Shown: positions 1 through 10,720, numbered from the stretch's first letter. The stretch is DNA of 64,000 bases from Malaya genurostris (GCF_030247185.1 NC_080571.1:104243128-104307127), one strand, 5' to 3'. The notes: generated by a model not told the origin, from the sequence alone. Numbers and translations are program-made.

Positions 1-421
1 TTATACATGCAAATTCGGAGTTTTTAATCGTTACATTCGGTGCTTTCAGAATTTGGAAGTTTGAATGACCATCATCTGACAAGAATCATACGTTGGATAA
101 GTTTTGAGCCAACTTTAGGAGATTCCATCGAGTTTTTGTGTCGTCGCCAGTGCCGTAAAACTTCATTCAACTGCCAAATCGACTATACACAGCCGATCAG
201 TTGACTGCGATATAGTTCATACTCAATACATACACCGTTCACTGTCACACTGAATTAGGTTTTTCACCGTCACTGCTAACCTCAATCGAATGAACACATT
301 TTGACAGTTCAGCAGTACTGTTTGTAAACAGAGATTTTTTTGTTTGTCGGTTGACAAATTGTATGAGAGCATTTACGGTCCACATCGCCTAAATAAAGTA
401 TTAAAACATTGGCTCACGATT
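1..421. other. 5' flank of the first LINE, no gene seen
   Basis: AT-rich DNA without a convincing reading frame. Its last 14 bases (408-421, attggctcacgatt) are the upstream target-site duplication of the LINE that follows. Confidence 0.6.
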
Positions 422-552
422 CAGTCGGTGTTGAACAGTCGTTCGCACCGCACGCGTATAGCTCTTGGCTCCTGGAATTTTTTTCTGGCTACCTAGAGTT
501 GCATTGATTCAAGGCTTCAGTCTTTTTCAAGGCTACCTGAATCACTAACTAA

Positions 553-623
553 GTGACTAAGTGATACAAAGAGTGATATTAGAGTGACTAAGTGATACAA
601 AGAGTGATATTAGAGTGACTAAG
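553..623 (+). repeat. 31-bp tandem repeat in the LINE 5' UTR
   Basis: A 31-bp unit beginning gtgactaagtgatacaaaga is present twice (553-583, 584-614), followed by a 9-bp partial copy. The same duplication occurs in the minus-strand copy (about 36930-37003), so it belongs to the element. Repeated 5' UTR segments in LINEs can carry promoter activity; that role is inferred here. Confidence 0.85.
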
Positions 624-716
624 AAATTAATCAGCCTTTTTTAAGGCTAGCTAGGAGTCTAATTGAAGACTAATTTAGCCTAGTTAATTTAATTTAAAAT
701 TTCATTAATTTCAAAA

Positions 717-1593
717 ATGCCTGCGTCCAACCGGAAAGGCAACAAGCCTAAGGCTAAAAATAATTCAATACGGAATAAATCACAATCCGTTATTCAACAT
801 TTTTCTAATAACATTCACGATCTTATAGAATCTGAATGTAAAAATAAAAGACAACGGACGGATTTCCCTTCCGTTGATCCTATGCCGTCTAACAATATTT
901 ACGAGATTTTTCCTGAATCCGATTGTAGCGACATAGAAGAAAATTCTTCAAAAATTCCCAAAATGGACGCTTGTCGTTCTGGGAAGAAACATCAATCTAT
1001 GCCACCAGTGACGGTGATGATTTCCGACTTCAAAGCATTCCGTACTGAGCTTTCTACTTTTCTCCCGGAAGTAAAAGTCTCATTTCAAATCGGACGAAGA
1101 GGAGAATGTCGAGTCTTGGTGGATGGATTGGAAGATTACGAACGTCTTATTCGATATTTGTCCGAAAAACTTCATAAATTTTATTCATATGATATAAAAT
1201 CAGACAGACCCTTCAAGGCTGTCTTGAAAGGATTATCAAATGATCAAAGTATTGATGAAATTAAAAATGAAATAAAAGAATTGCTTGGTTTTGCCCCTTC
1301 CCAAGTAATACTTATGAAAAAAAGAGCGAATGGTACTTCTAAACCACGCTCTGGAATTTCCCATGAACTTTACCTAATACACTTCAATCGAAGTGATGTA
1401 AACAATTTGAAAACTTTAGAAAAAGTACGTTTCATTTCCCACATTAAAATTCATTGGGAACATTATAAACGGCATAATCGTATTGCAAACTTAACGCAAT
1501 GTCGTCGTTGCCAAGGCTTCGGCCATGGAACCAAAAATTGTCATATGGATATACGGTGTTTGAATTGTGGTAAATCGCATTCGAAAGACGTTT
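717..1593 (+). pseudogene. Jockey ORF1 (gag-like nucleic-acid-binding protein), 5' part, interrupted
   Basis: Opens at ATG 717 and stays in frame for about 290 residues. It has a basic, Ser/Asn-rich N-terminus, a central region typical of Jockey ORF1 (residues about 95-255), then zinc knuckles. The first knuckle, CRRCQGFGHGTKNC, starts near residue 262 and is complete. The second, CLNCGKSHSKDV, loses its last cysteine because an antisense LINE was inserted there; TSD cgaaagacgttt lies at 1582-1593 and 3796-3807. ORF1 proteins of this type bind LINE RNA in the ribonucleoprotein particle. The frame resumes at 3808. As it stands the protein is truncated with a short run-on into the insert. Confidence 0.88.
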
Positions 1594-3795
1594 TTTTTTT
1601 TTTATTCAATATTATAATATAATTTTAAGGCACACTGCTTAAGCTCTAAGATGCCAAGGATATTTACTAATCTTAATTACGACTATATTAAAACTAGAAT
1701 AGTATCATTATGTAATGCCGGTGAATTGGATATTGCATGAGGGTCTTCCATATGGCGTTTGCAAATATCCATGTTGGCCGCATCCTTCGGTCCGTGTGGG
1801 TCCGCGGGAAACACCCCCAGGCTACGAAGGCCTGGCGGGTGGCCCGCATGCTGGTTTTCGACTGGAGCGGTCTTCCCTGGACGATGATGGTGATGTTACG
1901 GAAGAGAATGAAAAAAAGAAGTAAATATTGTGGGAAACGGGGTAAAAAAGGGGTGTGGGAACAAAATGTTTGAAAACGACAGAGATCTAATTAGTTGCCA
2001 TCGAGATGGTGAAAAAACAGGGAAAGGGGAACGAAAAAGTTAGTGACAAAAAAAAAGATCTTGTTAATTCCAATGAAGATGGTGAACAGGGACGGGGATC
2101 GAGAGAATCGGGCGGATGTTAGTGTCGAACCTGTAGGTGGAGATTATATTTTCTGAGCGAGGAATAACACATTACACTTGTATATCAATGTGTTTAAGGT
2201 ACTGGTATATGAGAAGCATATATGAACTATCCCGACTCGCCAACACATCCCGAACCGGAACCTCAGGCGGTCTACCTCGGGCCCTAAGGGATTCCAGTAG
2301 CTTCGACCTGGCGTCACGATACTCTACGCACGACCACACGACATGCTCGATGTCCTGATAACCGTCGCCACAGGTGCAGAGACCGCTCTCCGCAAGCCCA
2401 ACACGCCGGAGATGTGCGTTGAAGGTGTAGTGATTTGACATGAGCCGCGACATAACACGAATGAAATCGCGACTCACGTTCATCCCCCTGAACCAAGGTT
2501 TCGTCGATACCCTAGGGATAATGGAATGTAGCCATCGTCCCAGTTCGCCATTGCTCCATGAAGTTTGCCAACTTTCGAGAGTTTTCTGACGAGAGATACT
2601 GAAAAATTCATTGAAGCAGATTGGTCTTTCATAAATATCACCTTCCAATGCGCCCACTTTAGCCAATGAGTCTGCCTTTTCATTGCCCGGAATGGAACAA
2701 TGCGAAGGGACCCAGACTAACGATATTAAATAAGACCGTTCAGATAAAGTTCTCAAATGTTCCCGTATTTTCCCCAGGAAATATGGGGGATACTTTCCTG
2801 GCTTCATTGCCCGGAGAGCTTCTATTGAGCTTAGACTGTCCGTAACAATGAAATAATGGTCTTTGGGCAAGGTTTCAATGATCTCGAGGGTGTACTGAAT
2901 AGCAGCTAATTCTGCGACGTAAACTGAAGCCGGATCACTGAGTTTGTAAGAAGCGGTGATGTTTTGATTGAAGATGCCGAAGCCTGTGGACCTGTCGATG
3001 TTTGATCCGTCAGTGTAAAACACCTTTTCACAGTTGACTGTTCTAAATTTATTATAGAAAATATTTGGGGCCACTTGAGGGCGCACGTGATCCGGAATTC
3101 CATGAATTTCTTCTCTCATGGATGTGTCGAAAAACACAGTAGAATCAGAAGTATCCAAGAAATGAGCACGGTTGGAAACAAACGAAGAAGGATTAATATT
3201 CTGAGCCATGTAATCAAAATACAAGGACATAAAACGGGTCTGAGAATTGAGCTCGACAAGCCTTTCGAAGTTTTCAATCACCATCGGATTCAAGATATCG
3301 CATCGGATAAGCAATCGATATGAGAGATCCCAGAATCGATTTTTCAACGGTAATACGCCCGCGAGCACTTCGAGACTCATCGTATGAGTCGACTGCATGC
3401 AACCTAAGGCAATACGCAAACAACGATACTGAATTCTTTCCAGTTTAATGAAATGGGTGTTCGCGGCGGATCGGAAGCAGAAGCATCCATATTCCATTAC
3501 GGACAATATCGTTGTTTGGTAAAGCCTGATCAGGTCTCCTGGGTGGGCACCCCACCAAGTTCCGGTTATTGTGCGAAGAAAATTGATTCTCTGCTGGCAT
3601 TTTTGTTTCAGATACCTAATGTGACATCCCCAGTTGCCTTTGGAATCGAACCAGACCCCGAGATATTTAAATGTGAAGACCTGAGCTATGGTTTCACCCC
3701 CTAGTTGAAGCTGTAGTTGTGCTGGTTCTCGCTTCCTTGAAAATACAACCAGCTCAGTTTTCTCCGTAGAGAACTCGATACCCATTTGAAGAGAA
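1594..3795 (-). mobile_element. 5'-truncated I-clade LINE nested in Jockey ORF1
   Basis: An antisense LINE whose 3' poly(A) appears as a T run at about 1594-1603. Its 5' end is truncated inside ORF2 and corresponds to about position 22230 of the full-length copy at 18360-24520. It is flanked by 12-bp duplications (cgaaagacgttt, 1582-1593 and 3796-3807). Two extra bases at the 5' junction match neither partner. The protein it carries is almost identical to the corresponding part of the full-length copy, so the insertion is fairly young and necessarily later than the surrounding Jockey element. Confidence 0.93.
2172..3785 (-). pseudogene. I-clade ORF2 C-terminal fragment: end of RT, RNase H and zinc motif
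   Basis: An open frame of 537 codons with no internal stop. It begins downstream of the reverse-transcriptase active site and contains a complete RNase H domain: YTDGSN, ELAAIQYT, VTDSLSS and GNEKADSLAK carry the acidic catalytic residues. The C-terminal CTCGDG...HVVWSC zinc-binding motif is also present. The endonuclease and most of the RT are missing through 5' truncation. The ATG at 3785 is an internal methionine of ORF2, not a native start. Only scattered substitutions separate it from the full-length copy (for example GNWGC versus GTWGC). Confidence 0.9.
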
Positions 3796-4421
3796 CGAAA
3801 GACGTTTGTCCAATGAATGAAACCACTGATAAATTTTCATGTTCAAATTGCAATGGAAATCATAAATCCAATTATTTGAAATGTCCTGTCAGGGAAAAAA
3901 TTTTAAACGCTCGTTCGCTTAGACAACAAGTCAAATCAACGACCTTAAATTTACAGAACATACCTGAAAATTCTTCTAAGGCACCTGCCAATTCGTCTTC
4001 TAACGAAAACAATTTATTGACAGGTAGATCGACCTCGTCATCATCTTCTTCTAATGTCAGTTATGCTGGTATATTAGGTAGAAATCTATCTCCTATTTCT
4101 TCTAATGTAAATAATCAAAACACAGGACCGCCTTGCAGTTCTTCTTCTAACGAAAACAATTTATTAATAGGTAGACCGGCCAAATCATCTTCTTCTAATG
4201 GCAGTCTACCTACAAATATTCCTTCAATGCCATTCGCTTCTTTAAATGAAGTCGATTTAGGCGATATAACTGAAAATAAAATGATCTACCTACAAGATCA
4301 ACTTTTTCAAATGATCATCCAAATGAATTCGACTTCATCACTTTTTGAAGCATTTCAAATCGGATGGAAATTTGCAAATAATATTATAATGAATTTAAAA
4401 TTTAACAGTGATGTTAAATAA
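3796..4421 (+). pseudogene. Jockey ORF1, 3' part
   Basis: Continuation of the ORF1 opened at 717. It restores the cysteine of the second knuckle and contains the third (CSNCNGNHKSNYLKC), followed by a Ser/Asn-rich tail with repeated SSSNENNLL-type segments. It ends at TAA 4419-4421. Relative to the minus-strand copy, this one has lost about 60 bp (20 residues) of the linker after the third knuckle. The stop overlaps the start of ORF2. Confidence 0.86.
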
Positions 4422-7062
4422 TTATTTGAATATTTTAAATTGGAATGCTCGATCTTTGAAATCGAGTGAAGATGAATTTTATAATTTTCTCAAAGTTCAC
4501 AAAATTCATATTGCCATTGTGACAGAAACTTTTCTTAAACCAAATGTAAAATTGAAAAGTAATCCACATTATGTGGTTCATCGATTTGACAGGTTTACTG
4601 GAATTGGTGGTGGAGTTGCCATTTTTGTCCAACGGCAAATTAAACATCGAATTTTACCTTCTTTCAATACTAAAGTTATTGAAAGCTTGGGAATCGAAGT
4701 TGAAACCATTCATGGAATTTATTTCATCGCTGGAGCATATTTGCCATTCCAATGCACCGGCGAACAATTAAATTTCTTTAAAGGCGATTTGCAAAAACTT
4801 ACAAGATATCGATCGAAATTTTTCGTAATAGGGGACTTAAATGCTAAGCATGTCCAGTGGAATTGTAGGCAAAATAACAGTAATGGTAAAATACTTCATA
4901 ATCAACTCTCAGCTGGTTACTTTACAGTTCTTCATCCCAGTAATCCTACTTGTTTCTCTTCCGTGAAAAACCCGTCTACAATTGATCTGGTTCTAACAGA
5001 TCAAAGTCACATTTGTAGTGAACCGATTACTCATGCTGATTTTGACTCAGATCATCTTCCTGTAACATTCAGACTTTCCAACGAAGCTATAATTAATCCA
5101 ATTAGTTCTATTTTCAACTATCATAGAGCTAATTGGTTGGATTACAGATCTCACATTGAAAATCATGTGGATCATGAAACTATTTTAGAAAATTCTGCGG
5201 ACATCGACACAGCAATTGATAATTTGAATCATTATATTATCGAAGCTAGAAATCTTTCAGTTCCCAAAGCTCAAACTAAATTAAATTCTCCTATCATCGA
5301 TGACAATCTTCAACTGCTCATTCGGTTGAAGAATGTTCGTCGACGACAATATCAACGTTCTCGTGATCCTGCTATGAAAAACATAGTTAAGGATTTACAA
5401 AAAGAAATTAAACATAGATTTACTCTTTTGCGAAATGAAAATTTCGCTAAAGAAGTTGAACAAATTAAACCATATTCTAAACCTTTCTGGAAACTTTCCA
5501 AGGTTCTTAAGAAACCTCAGAAACCAATTCCTGCTCTCAAGGAAGGAAATCAAATACTTCTTACAAATGGTGAGAAAGCTCAAAAACTAGCTCAGCAGTT
5601 CGAGAGTGTCCACAATTTTAATTTAAACGTTGTGAGTCCTATTGAAAATGAAGTCTCACTGAAGTATGATCATATTTCAACCCAAGTGTTATCACACGAT
5701 GACATTATTGAGACGAATTTTGATGAAATTAAATCAATTATTAGGAAACTCAAAAACATGAAGGCTCCTGGTAATGATGGAATTTTTAATATTCTTATTA
5801 AAAATCTTCCCGATGTTGCCTTGAGACTCCTGGTTAAAATTTTCAACAAGTGTTTTTCATTAGCTTACTTCCCAAAAAGATGGAAAAACGCTAAAGTAAT
5901 TCCTATCCTAAAACCTGATAAAAACCCAGCAGAAACATCAAGTTATCGCCCAATTAGCTTACTTTCTTCTATCAGTAAACTTTTTGAAAAAATTATCTTG
6001 TTAAGAATGATGACTCATATAAATGAGAATTCAATTTTTTTACCAGAGCAGTTTGGATTTCGTCATGAACATTCAACTACTCATCAACTTGTCAGAGTAA
6101 CGAACATGATAAAATCAAATAAATCTTCTGGGTTATCCACTGGAGTTGCTCTTCTAGACATAGAAAAAGCATTCGACAGTGTTTGGCACAAAGGTTTAAT
6201 AGCAAAAATGTCTGATTTCCAGTTTCCTATTTATTTGATCAAAATGATTCAAAATTATTTAACTGATCGTACTCTTCAGGTTAGCTATCAGAATTGTAAA
6301 TCTGAATTGCTACCCGTACGAGCCGGTGTTCCGCAGGCTTCGAGTGTAGCTCCAATCTTGTATAATATTTTCACTTCTGATCTTCCAAATCTACCCGTTG
6401 GTTGTCAGAAATCGCTATTCTGTGACGACACAAGTCTGTTAGCCACAGGTAGAAATCTAAGAGTGATCTGCAGTCGCCTACAAAGAAGTTTAAATATTTT
6501 CAGTGATTATCTGTCAAAATGGAAAATTAAACCAAATGCAGCAAAAACGCAATTAATTATCTTTCCTCACAAGCCAAGAGCTTCTTTTCTTAAACCAAAC
6601 AATAATCACATTCTCAAATTGAATGGCTTGGAATTGACATGGTCTGATCAAGCTAAATACTTAGGTTTAACGTATGACAAAAAGCTCACTTTCAAGGATC
6701 ACATTGAAGGAATCCAGGCAAAGTGTAATAAATATATTAAATGTTTATATCCTCTTATAAACAGAAATTCTAAGCTCTGTCTAAAAAACAAATTGTTAAT
6801 TTATAAACAAATTTTCAGACCAGCCATGCTTTATGCGGTACCAATTTGGTCAAGCTGTTGTTCCACCAGGAAGAAAACGCTTCAAAGGATTCAGAATAAA
6901 ATTCTGAAAATGATTCTGAAGCGTCCTCCCTGGTTTAGTACAAATGAGTTACACAGACTCACAAATATAGAACCATTAGATGTAATGTCACATAATATTA
7001 TAAGCAAATTCCGACAAAAATCGATGCAATCTTCAATTGAATCGATTCGCTCTCTGTATTAG
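4411..7062 (+). CDS. Jockey ORF2: AP-like endonuclease and reverse transcriptase
   Basis: An 883-residue frame from ATG 4411, which overlaps the ORF1 stop by 11 bases. The N-terminal endonuclease (residues about 5-220) shows LNWNARSL, ETFL, GDLNAKHVQWNC and SDHLPV; this enzyme nicks the target for target-primed reverse transcription. The reverse transcriptase (about 450-750) shows KVIPILKPD, YRPISLL, EQFGFRHEHST, LDIEKAFDSVWH and the active-site variant FCDD (near residue 669). There is no RNase H, as expected for Jockey. The frame has no stop or frameshift, but the usually invariant glycine of the PQG motif is alanine here (GVPQASS, near 638); the other copy has GVPQGSS. It may therefore be open but impaired. 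No intact ORF1 accompanies it. Confidence 0.9.
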   Translation: MLNNYLNILNWNARSLKSSEDEFYNFLKVHKIHIAIVTETFLKPNVKLKSNPHYVVHRFDRFTGIGGGVAIFVQRQIKHRILPSFNTKVIESLGIEVETIHGIYFIAGAYLPFQCTGEQLNFFKGDLQKLTRYRSKFFVIGDLNAKHVQWNCRQNNSNGKILHNQLSAGYFTVLHPSNPTCFSSVKNPSTIDLVLTDQSHICSEPITHADFDSDHLPVTFRLSNEAIINPISSIFNYHRANWLDYRSHIENHVDHETILENSADIDTAIDNLNHYIIEARNLSVPKAQTKLNSPIIDDNLQLLIRLKNVRRRQYQRSRDPAMKNIVKDLQKEIKHRFTLLRNENFAKEVEQIKPYSKPFWKLSKVLKKPQKPIPALKEGNQILLTNGEKAQKLAQQFESVHNFNLNVVSPIENEVSLKYDHISTQVLSHDDIIETNFDEIKSIIRKLKNMKAPGNDGIFNILIKNLPDVALRLLVKIFNKCFSLAYFPKRWKNAKVIPILKPDKNPAETSSYRPISLLSSISKLFEKIILLRMMTHINENSIFLPEQFGFRHEHSTTHQLVRVTNMIKSNKSSGLSTGVALLDIEKAFDSVWHKGLIAKMSDFQFPIYLIKMIQNYLTDRTLQVSYQNCKSELLPVRAGVPQASSVAPILYNIFTSDLPNLPVGCQKSLFCDDTSLLATGRNLRVICSRLQRSLNIFSDYLSKWKIKPNAAKTQLIIFPHKPRASFLKPNNNHILKLNGLELTWSDQAKYLGLTYDKKLTFKDHIEGIQAKCNKYIKCLYPLINRNSKLCLKNKLLIYKQIFRPAMLYAVPIWSSCCSTRKKTLQRIQNKILKMILKRPPWFSTNELHRLTNIEPLDVMSHNIISKFRQKSMQSSIESIRSLY

Positions 7063-7290
7063 TTAGTAAGTTAGTATATAAGTTCCTTTTCCCCATTACA
7101 CAATACAAGTAGGTTTAGAATTTTCCCTACACAAAAATCTCAGAATTGCGGAAGCAAATGATGTCTTCATGGTAATAACCAAATCATATATATATAACAG
7201 GGCTGAAAAGTCACCACTTGTGGCTGAACACCCAATTTAAATCTTAATAATTTAATTTTAACTCATATTCCAATAAATAGATATCTTAAA

Positions 7291-7325
<35 letters not shown>

Positions 7326-7335
7326 GCTCACGATT

Positions 7336-9274
7336 TGATACGATTTGTTTTCTGAGATTTATTAAATAAAAGTGACTAGTTGCAAAGTGTAAAGATGATT
7401 GTTTGAAATGTGTTCTTCGATTTTTGTTTAAGCTTGTTTGTAAACAGTAGCGCTGAACTGTCAAGGATGAATTTTTGTTCATTCGTGACGTCACGATAAA
7501 AAATTCAATGGACAACACTCAGTTATTCATCCGTTGCACTGTCAATTGAAACTCAGTTGAATAGTAGTGTATATTCAGTTGGTTCAAGATAGTAATTGAA
7601 CGGTAAACACGGTCAAACACAGAATGTACTTAAATTTATTGCTTTATACTCCAATGTTCATTTCTTTTACTTTGGAATACGTCTCAATGCATACCAAAAA
7701 TTCGAAAATTCTATATTCACACTTCCTGACGATAACTGTAAACTCAAATGGAAGTCGACACCTTATGTTTATAGTACCGGTCGGAATAATTTACTGTCAT
7801 CGAGCTGATGTTCATGCCTATTCACTCGAACTTGTTCACTGTCGGCGTCTAAGACAGAGAAACAGATGGATTCATTGGCGCTTGAAACAATGCAAGTGAA
7901 AGTTCAAATGACTAGGCATGGTTATTCAATTAGTTTTTACACGATTACATGACAAATCGTTATGAGTTTCATTTCAGAGTATTCTTTTCTACTTCCTGTA
8001 CTTCCGGTATTGTTTCCTTATAGCAGAAATGAGTTTGGATTTTGCAATTTTATGATTGATAGGTTTTTCGTTAGTTTATAACTCTCTAGATTGAGAGAGA
8101 TGCTTGAATATTAAACTCATTCAATGTAATAACAAGATTATGGACGGTCGTTTCGCTTATTGGTCTCAATCACTGTTAACATCAACCCTGTTCGACCTTG
8201 ACAAACTCTCTGACATTTGTGTATATGTCGACAATTGAAGAAACCAGTACGCGGAGATTGGATAAATTTTCACTGTGTTCAACTAACGATTAGTTTTCTT
8301 TCTGTCGGCTGCCACTCAGACCGGAAATTAGAGGCTTAATATTTCCTATTTTAGTCTTAGGCGATGGTATACTGCGATTGTTCCCGGTAGCAAATGAAGA
8401 GGGATAGAGAGTTTCAATGGCTTTTGAAATCTTCTCTCGACGTGAATTCAAACAAGTGTAATAATTAGGTCTTCATTATATTATCTGTGGTCGAAAGCTG
8501 TGTGTTGCGGTTAGTTATCAGCGTGGTACTCCATTCAATATAAATTCAATATAACCTCTCCGAGTACACTCGAAACTCTTTAATGAATGAAACTAGAAAC
8601 CAACAAACAACGCAATGGACGAGTTTATTTGCATTGAGCAGCAATTAGTTTCATATTTTCTGCACCGAGACGAATAATGAATGAACTATGTTTTATGCAT
8701 TGACTTGTCGAGGGAAACACGGAATGAAGGTTATGTAAGGAGCGACTAACGTTAGAGTTAGGCGAACAAACTGTTTGGATGTACAGAAACTTGCACTGCT
8801 CAGTAATAATTGCTAGGATTTTTCGAGTCGCATTAAAAATTCATCCCCGAAACAACGATGGCGCGATTTGCCCTTTGTTAGTATAGGCGAGAATGAGAGT
8901 GCTTGGTCGGACAAAAAAAAAACACTTGAATAGACGTGTAACTTCAATGTTTCTTCAAAGCGAAAATAAAACTATAAATGTACATGAAGCGGGATGGAAA
9001 TCACGACTTGGTGTGTCATCATACATACATTACTTGTGCCATTGATTCAAATCTGAAGTGTGAATATGTTTTTCATGAGATTGTTGAATGGATGTTGGGT
9101 ACTGACATTCATTCCGAAATCCGGCTGCAAAGCTTCGGATTTTTGAAAATCGGTTAAAATTTAGATAGAAATTCTTCACCCAAAATGTATATAAAGTAAT
9201 GCGTCAGAAGAATGAGTAATATTTATGTCCTCATAGGTATGTAGAGACTGTAAGGCGACAAAATCTGATCATCC
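7336..9274. other. No gene recognised
   Basis: AT-rich, with only short frames lacking any family signature. It begins with the downstream copy of the LINE target duplication. I saw no obvious terminal repeats or tandem arrays here. Confidence 0.5.
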
Positions 9275-9277
9275 TTA

Positions 9278-9437
9278 GGTTGCTGTCAGAGTGAAAGCGT
9301 CACGCGAAGCGTCTAGGTGCGGGTGCGAGCTAGTTGCATTTGATCAAAGCAAACCTGTCAGAGTGAATGCGATGCGGAAACAGTACATCGCATTGAATCG
9401 CTTCGGTCCGCGTTCCGCGCTCACTCTGACATCAACC
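9278..9437 (+). mobile_element. MITE copy 1 (TTA-flanked, PIF/Harbinger-like)
   Basis: A 160-bp element beginning ggttgctgtcagagtg and ending with the near inverse, cactctgacatcaacc. It is bounded by TTA on both sides (9275-9277, 9438-9440). A 3-bp TTA/TAA duplication with such short inverted ends is typical of PIF/Harbinger MITEs. It is GC-richer than its surroundings and has no coding capacity. Confidence 0.8.
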
Positions 9438-9440
9438 TTA

Positions 9441-9595
9441 GGTTGTTGTCAGAGTGAACGCGATTTACGAAGCGTCCACACACGCGTGCAAGTTTGTTAC
9501 ATTCCATCAAAGCAAGCATGTCACAGTGAACGCGATGTGACAACAGGGCATCTCATCAAAACGCTTCGCTTTTCGCGCTTATTCTGACAGCAACC
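9441..9595 (+). mobile_element. MITE copy 2 (TTA-flanked)
   Basis: A 155-bp divergent relative of the preceding MITE (ggttgttgtcagagtg ... ctgacagcaacc). It shares the single TTA at 9438-9440 with copy 1 and has TTA again at 9596-9598. The head-to-tail arrangement suggests that one copy inserted at the target duplication of the other. Confidence 0.78.
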
Positions 9596-9644
9596 TTAAA
9601 TACGTATATCTTTGGAAATACTTCATCAACGCGTGAAATACTTA

Positions 9645-9799
9645 GGTTGATGTCAGAGTGAGCCCAGAACGCGAAGCGATTCAATGCAATGTACTGTTAT
9701 CGCATCGCGTTCACTCTGACAGGCTTGCTTTGATCAAATGCAACTAGCTCGCACGCGTAACTCGACGCATCGCGTTACGCTTTCACTCTGACAGCAACC
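9645..9799 (-). mobile_element. MITE copy 3, inverted (TTA-flanked)
   Basis: A 155-bp copy in the opposite orientation to copy 1. Its interior (for example the tgatcaaatgcaactagctc stretch) is the reverse complement of copy 1's. It is flanked by TTA at 9642-9644 and 9800-9802. Confidence 0.8.
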
Positions 9800-9876
9800 T
9801 TAACCGACTGATGAACGTGTGTCTGTTCGTTCTGTAAAATCAAACTTTAGTGTTACGACAAGCTTTTAGATCAAAG

Positions 9877-10547
9877 ATGGCGTCGAAAAAAGAGCAAATG
9901 CGAAAAGCAGTTGTGTGTAGTCGCAATGAAAATTCGGATTTGTTAGTAAGGAAACTTGCGAAAAAGCTTGTTTTTCCTGAAGGCGCTGTTCATAACGTTC
10001 CTAAGTCTTTCGATACACGTTTGACAACAGCCAGGAAGGGGAGCAAAAACGGAACTCAGAAACCACCAGAAGGAGGCGCAAGTGAAGAAAATATTTCAGT
10101 ATGTTTCGGTACGTACTGTAACTAGAGCAATGAAAATGTCTCCAACTTTTATACATACTGCCAAGCAAGGTATGAAGTCGTTCAAGGTGAGAACTGTACC
10201 TAACCCTAATGATAAACAGAATTTGACGGTTAAAACTTTGGCTCGCATGTTATATTGCGAATATTTCACAAAGTTTTCCTGTGTGATAAAGTACTATGAA
10301 ACTTATGTGCTGGAAAACATTCAAGGACGAAAGAAAATGTCAAGTTTCTCAAAAAAATATTAATTTAGCAGGCAATATGCGAAACGGTAAACAAGAAAAT
10401 ATGCCGTGAAGAATGCCCAAAGAAGCGTTGGTTATCCATTCCTATGCAGCCATGATGCTCCCTCGCTATTCTGGCCTGATTTGGCATCTTGTCGCTATGT
10501 TTAGGAATAGTATAAAGCGAATGGAGTCCATGTTGTACCGATAGAGA
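9877..10547 (+). pseudogene. Tc1/mariner-type (D37E-like) transposase, decayed
   Basis: The frame opens at ATG 9877. The first about 80 residues resemble the helix-turn-helix half of mosquito DD37E transposases (VRKLAKKLVFP, VHNVPKSF, RLTTARK). A frameshift near 10090 moves to a second frame with SVRTVTRAMKM, GMKSFKVRTVP and the remnant of the first catalytic block (VIKYYETYVLENI, where MDDETYV would be expected). After an apparent deletion, a third frame (about 10430-10547) gives HDAPSLFWPDLASCRY with the second catalytic Asp, then VHVVP. The third acidic residue and the C-terminus are missing. The family assignment is by remembered consensus. It is inactive. Confidence 0.72.
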
Positions 10548-10621
10548 GAACTACACACATCGAATCTTTGTTTTTTGTTGTGTACTAAAAATTTAGAACT
10601 GCAAATCAAAATCTGCAATTT

Positions 10622-10720
10622 CTTCGCGTTTCGCCTTCGGCTCATCAGTGCTTAAAGCAGTTCAAATTGAACCGCTATCTCCGCCTAACAGTTCAATTTG
10701 AACCGCTAAGAAGACGCACA
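10622..10720 (-). ncRNA. Candidate hammerhead ribozyme (open stem III, GUC site)
   Basis: Read on the minus strand. The core CTGATGA (10648-10642) is followed by stem II GCC-GAA-GGC (three GC pairs, triloop), then GAAA (10632-10629). The strand cgcgaag (10628-10622) pairs for about five pairs, including the U-A next to the cleavage site, with the strand ending in the GTC triplet (10715-10713). Stem I is long: about 20 pairs between the sequence after GTC and the sequence before CTGATGA, including gttcaaattgaac. All core nucleotides known to be needed for hammerhead self-cleavage are present. Transcription and cleavage are not shown. Confidence 0.7.

Larger units (their letters stand above)
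422..7321 (+). mobile_element. Jockey-clade non-LTR retrotransposon, copy A, with nested insertion
   Basis: A full-length LINE. It starts at cagtcggtgttg (422) and ends in a poly(A) run (about 7293-7321). It is flanked by a 14-bp target-site duplication, attggctcacgatt, at 408-421 and 7322-7335. The order is 5' UTR (422-716), ORF1 (gag-like, from 717), ORF2 (endonuclease plus reverse transcriptase, 4411-7062) and 3' UTR. A 2.2 kb antisense LINE sits inside ORF1 (1594-3795); without it the element is about 4.7 kb. A second copy at 32289-37131 has the same termini, which confirms the boundaries. The Jockey assignment rests on the ORF1 zinc knuckles and on ORF2 lacking RNase H. It resembles the mosquito Juan-type elements, but I cannot confirm the family. 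Confidence 0.93.

Noticed and set aside
2137..3704. Plus-strand frames across the antisense I-clade insert
   Set aside because: Shadows of the minus-strand RT/RNase H frame.
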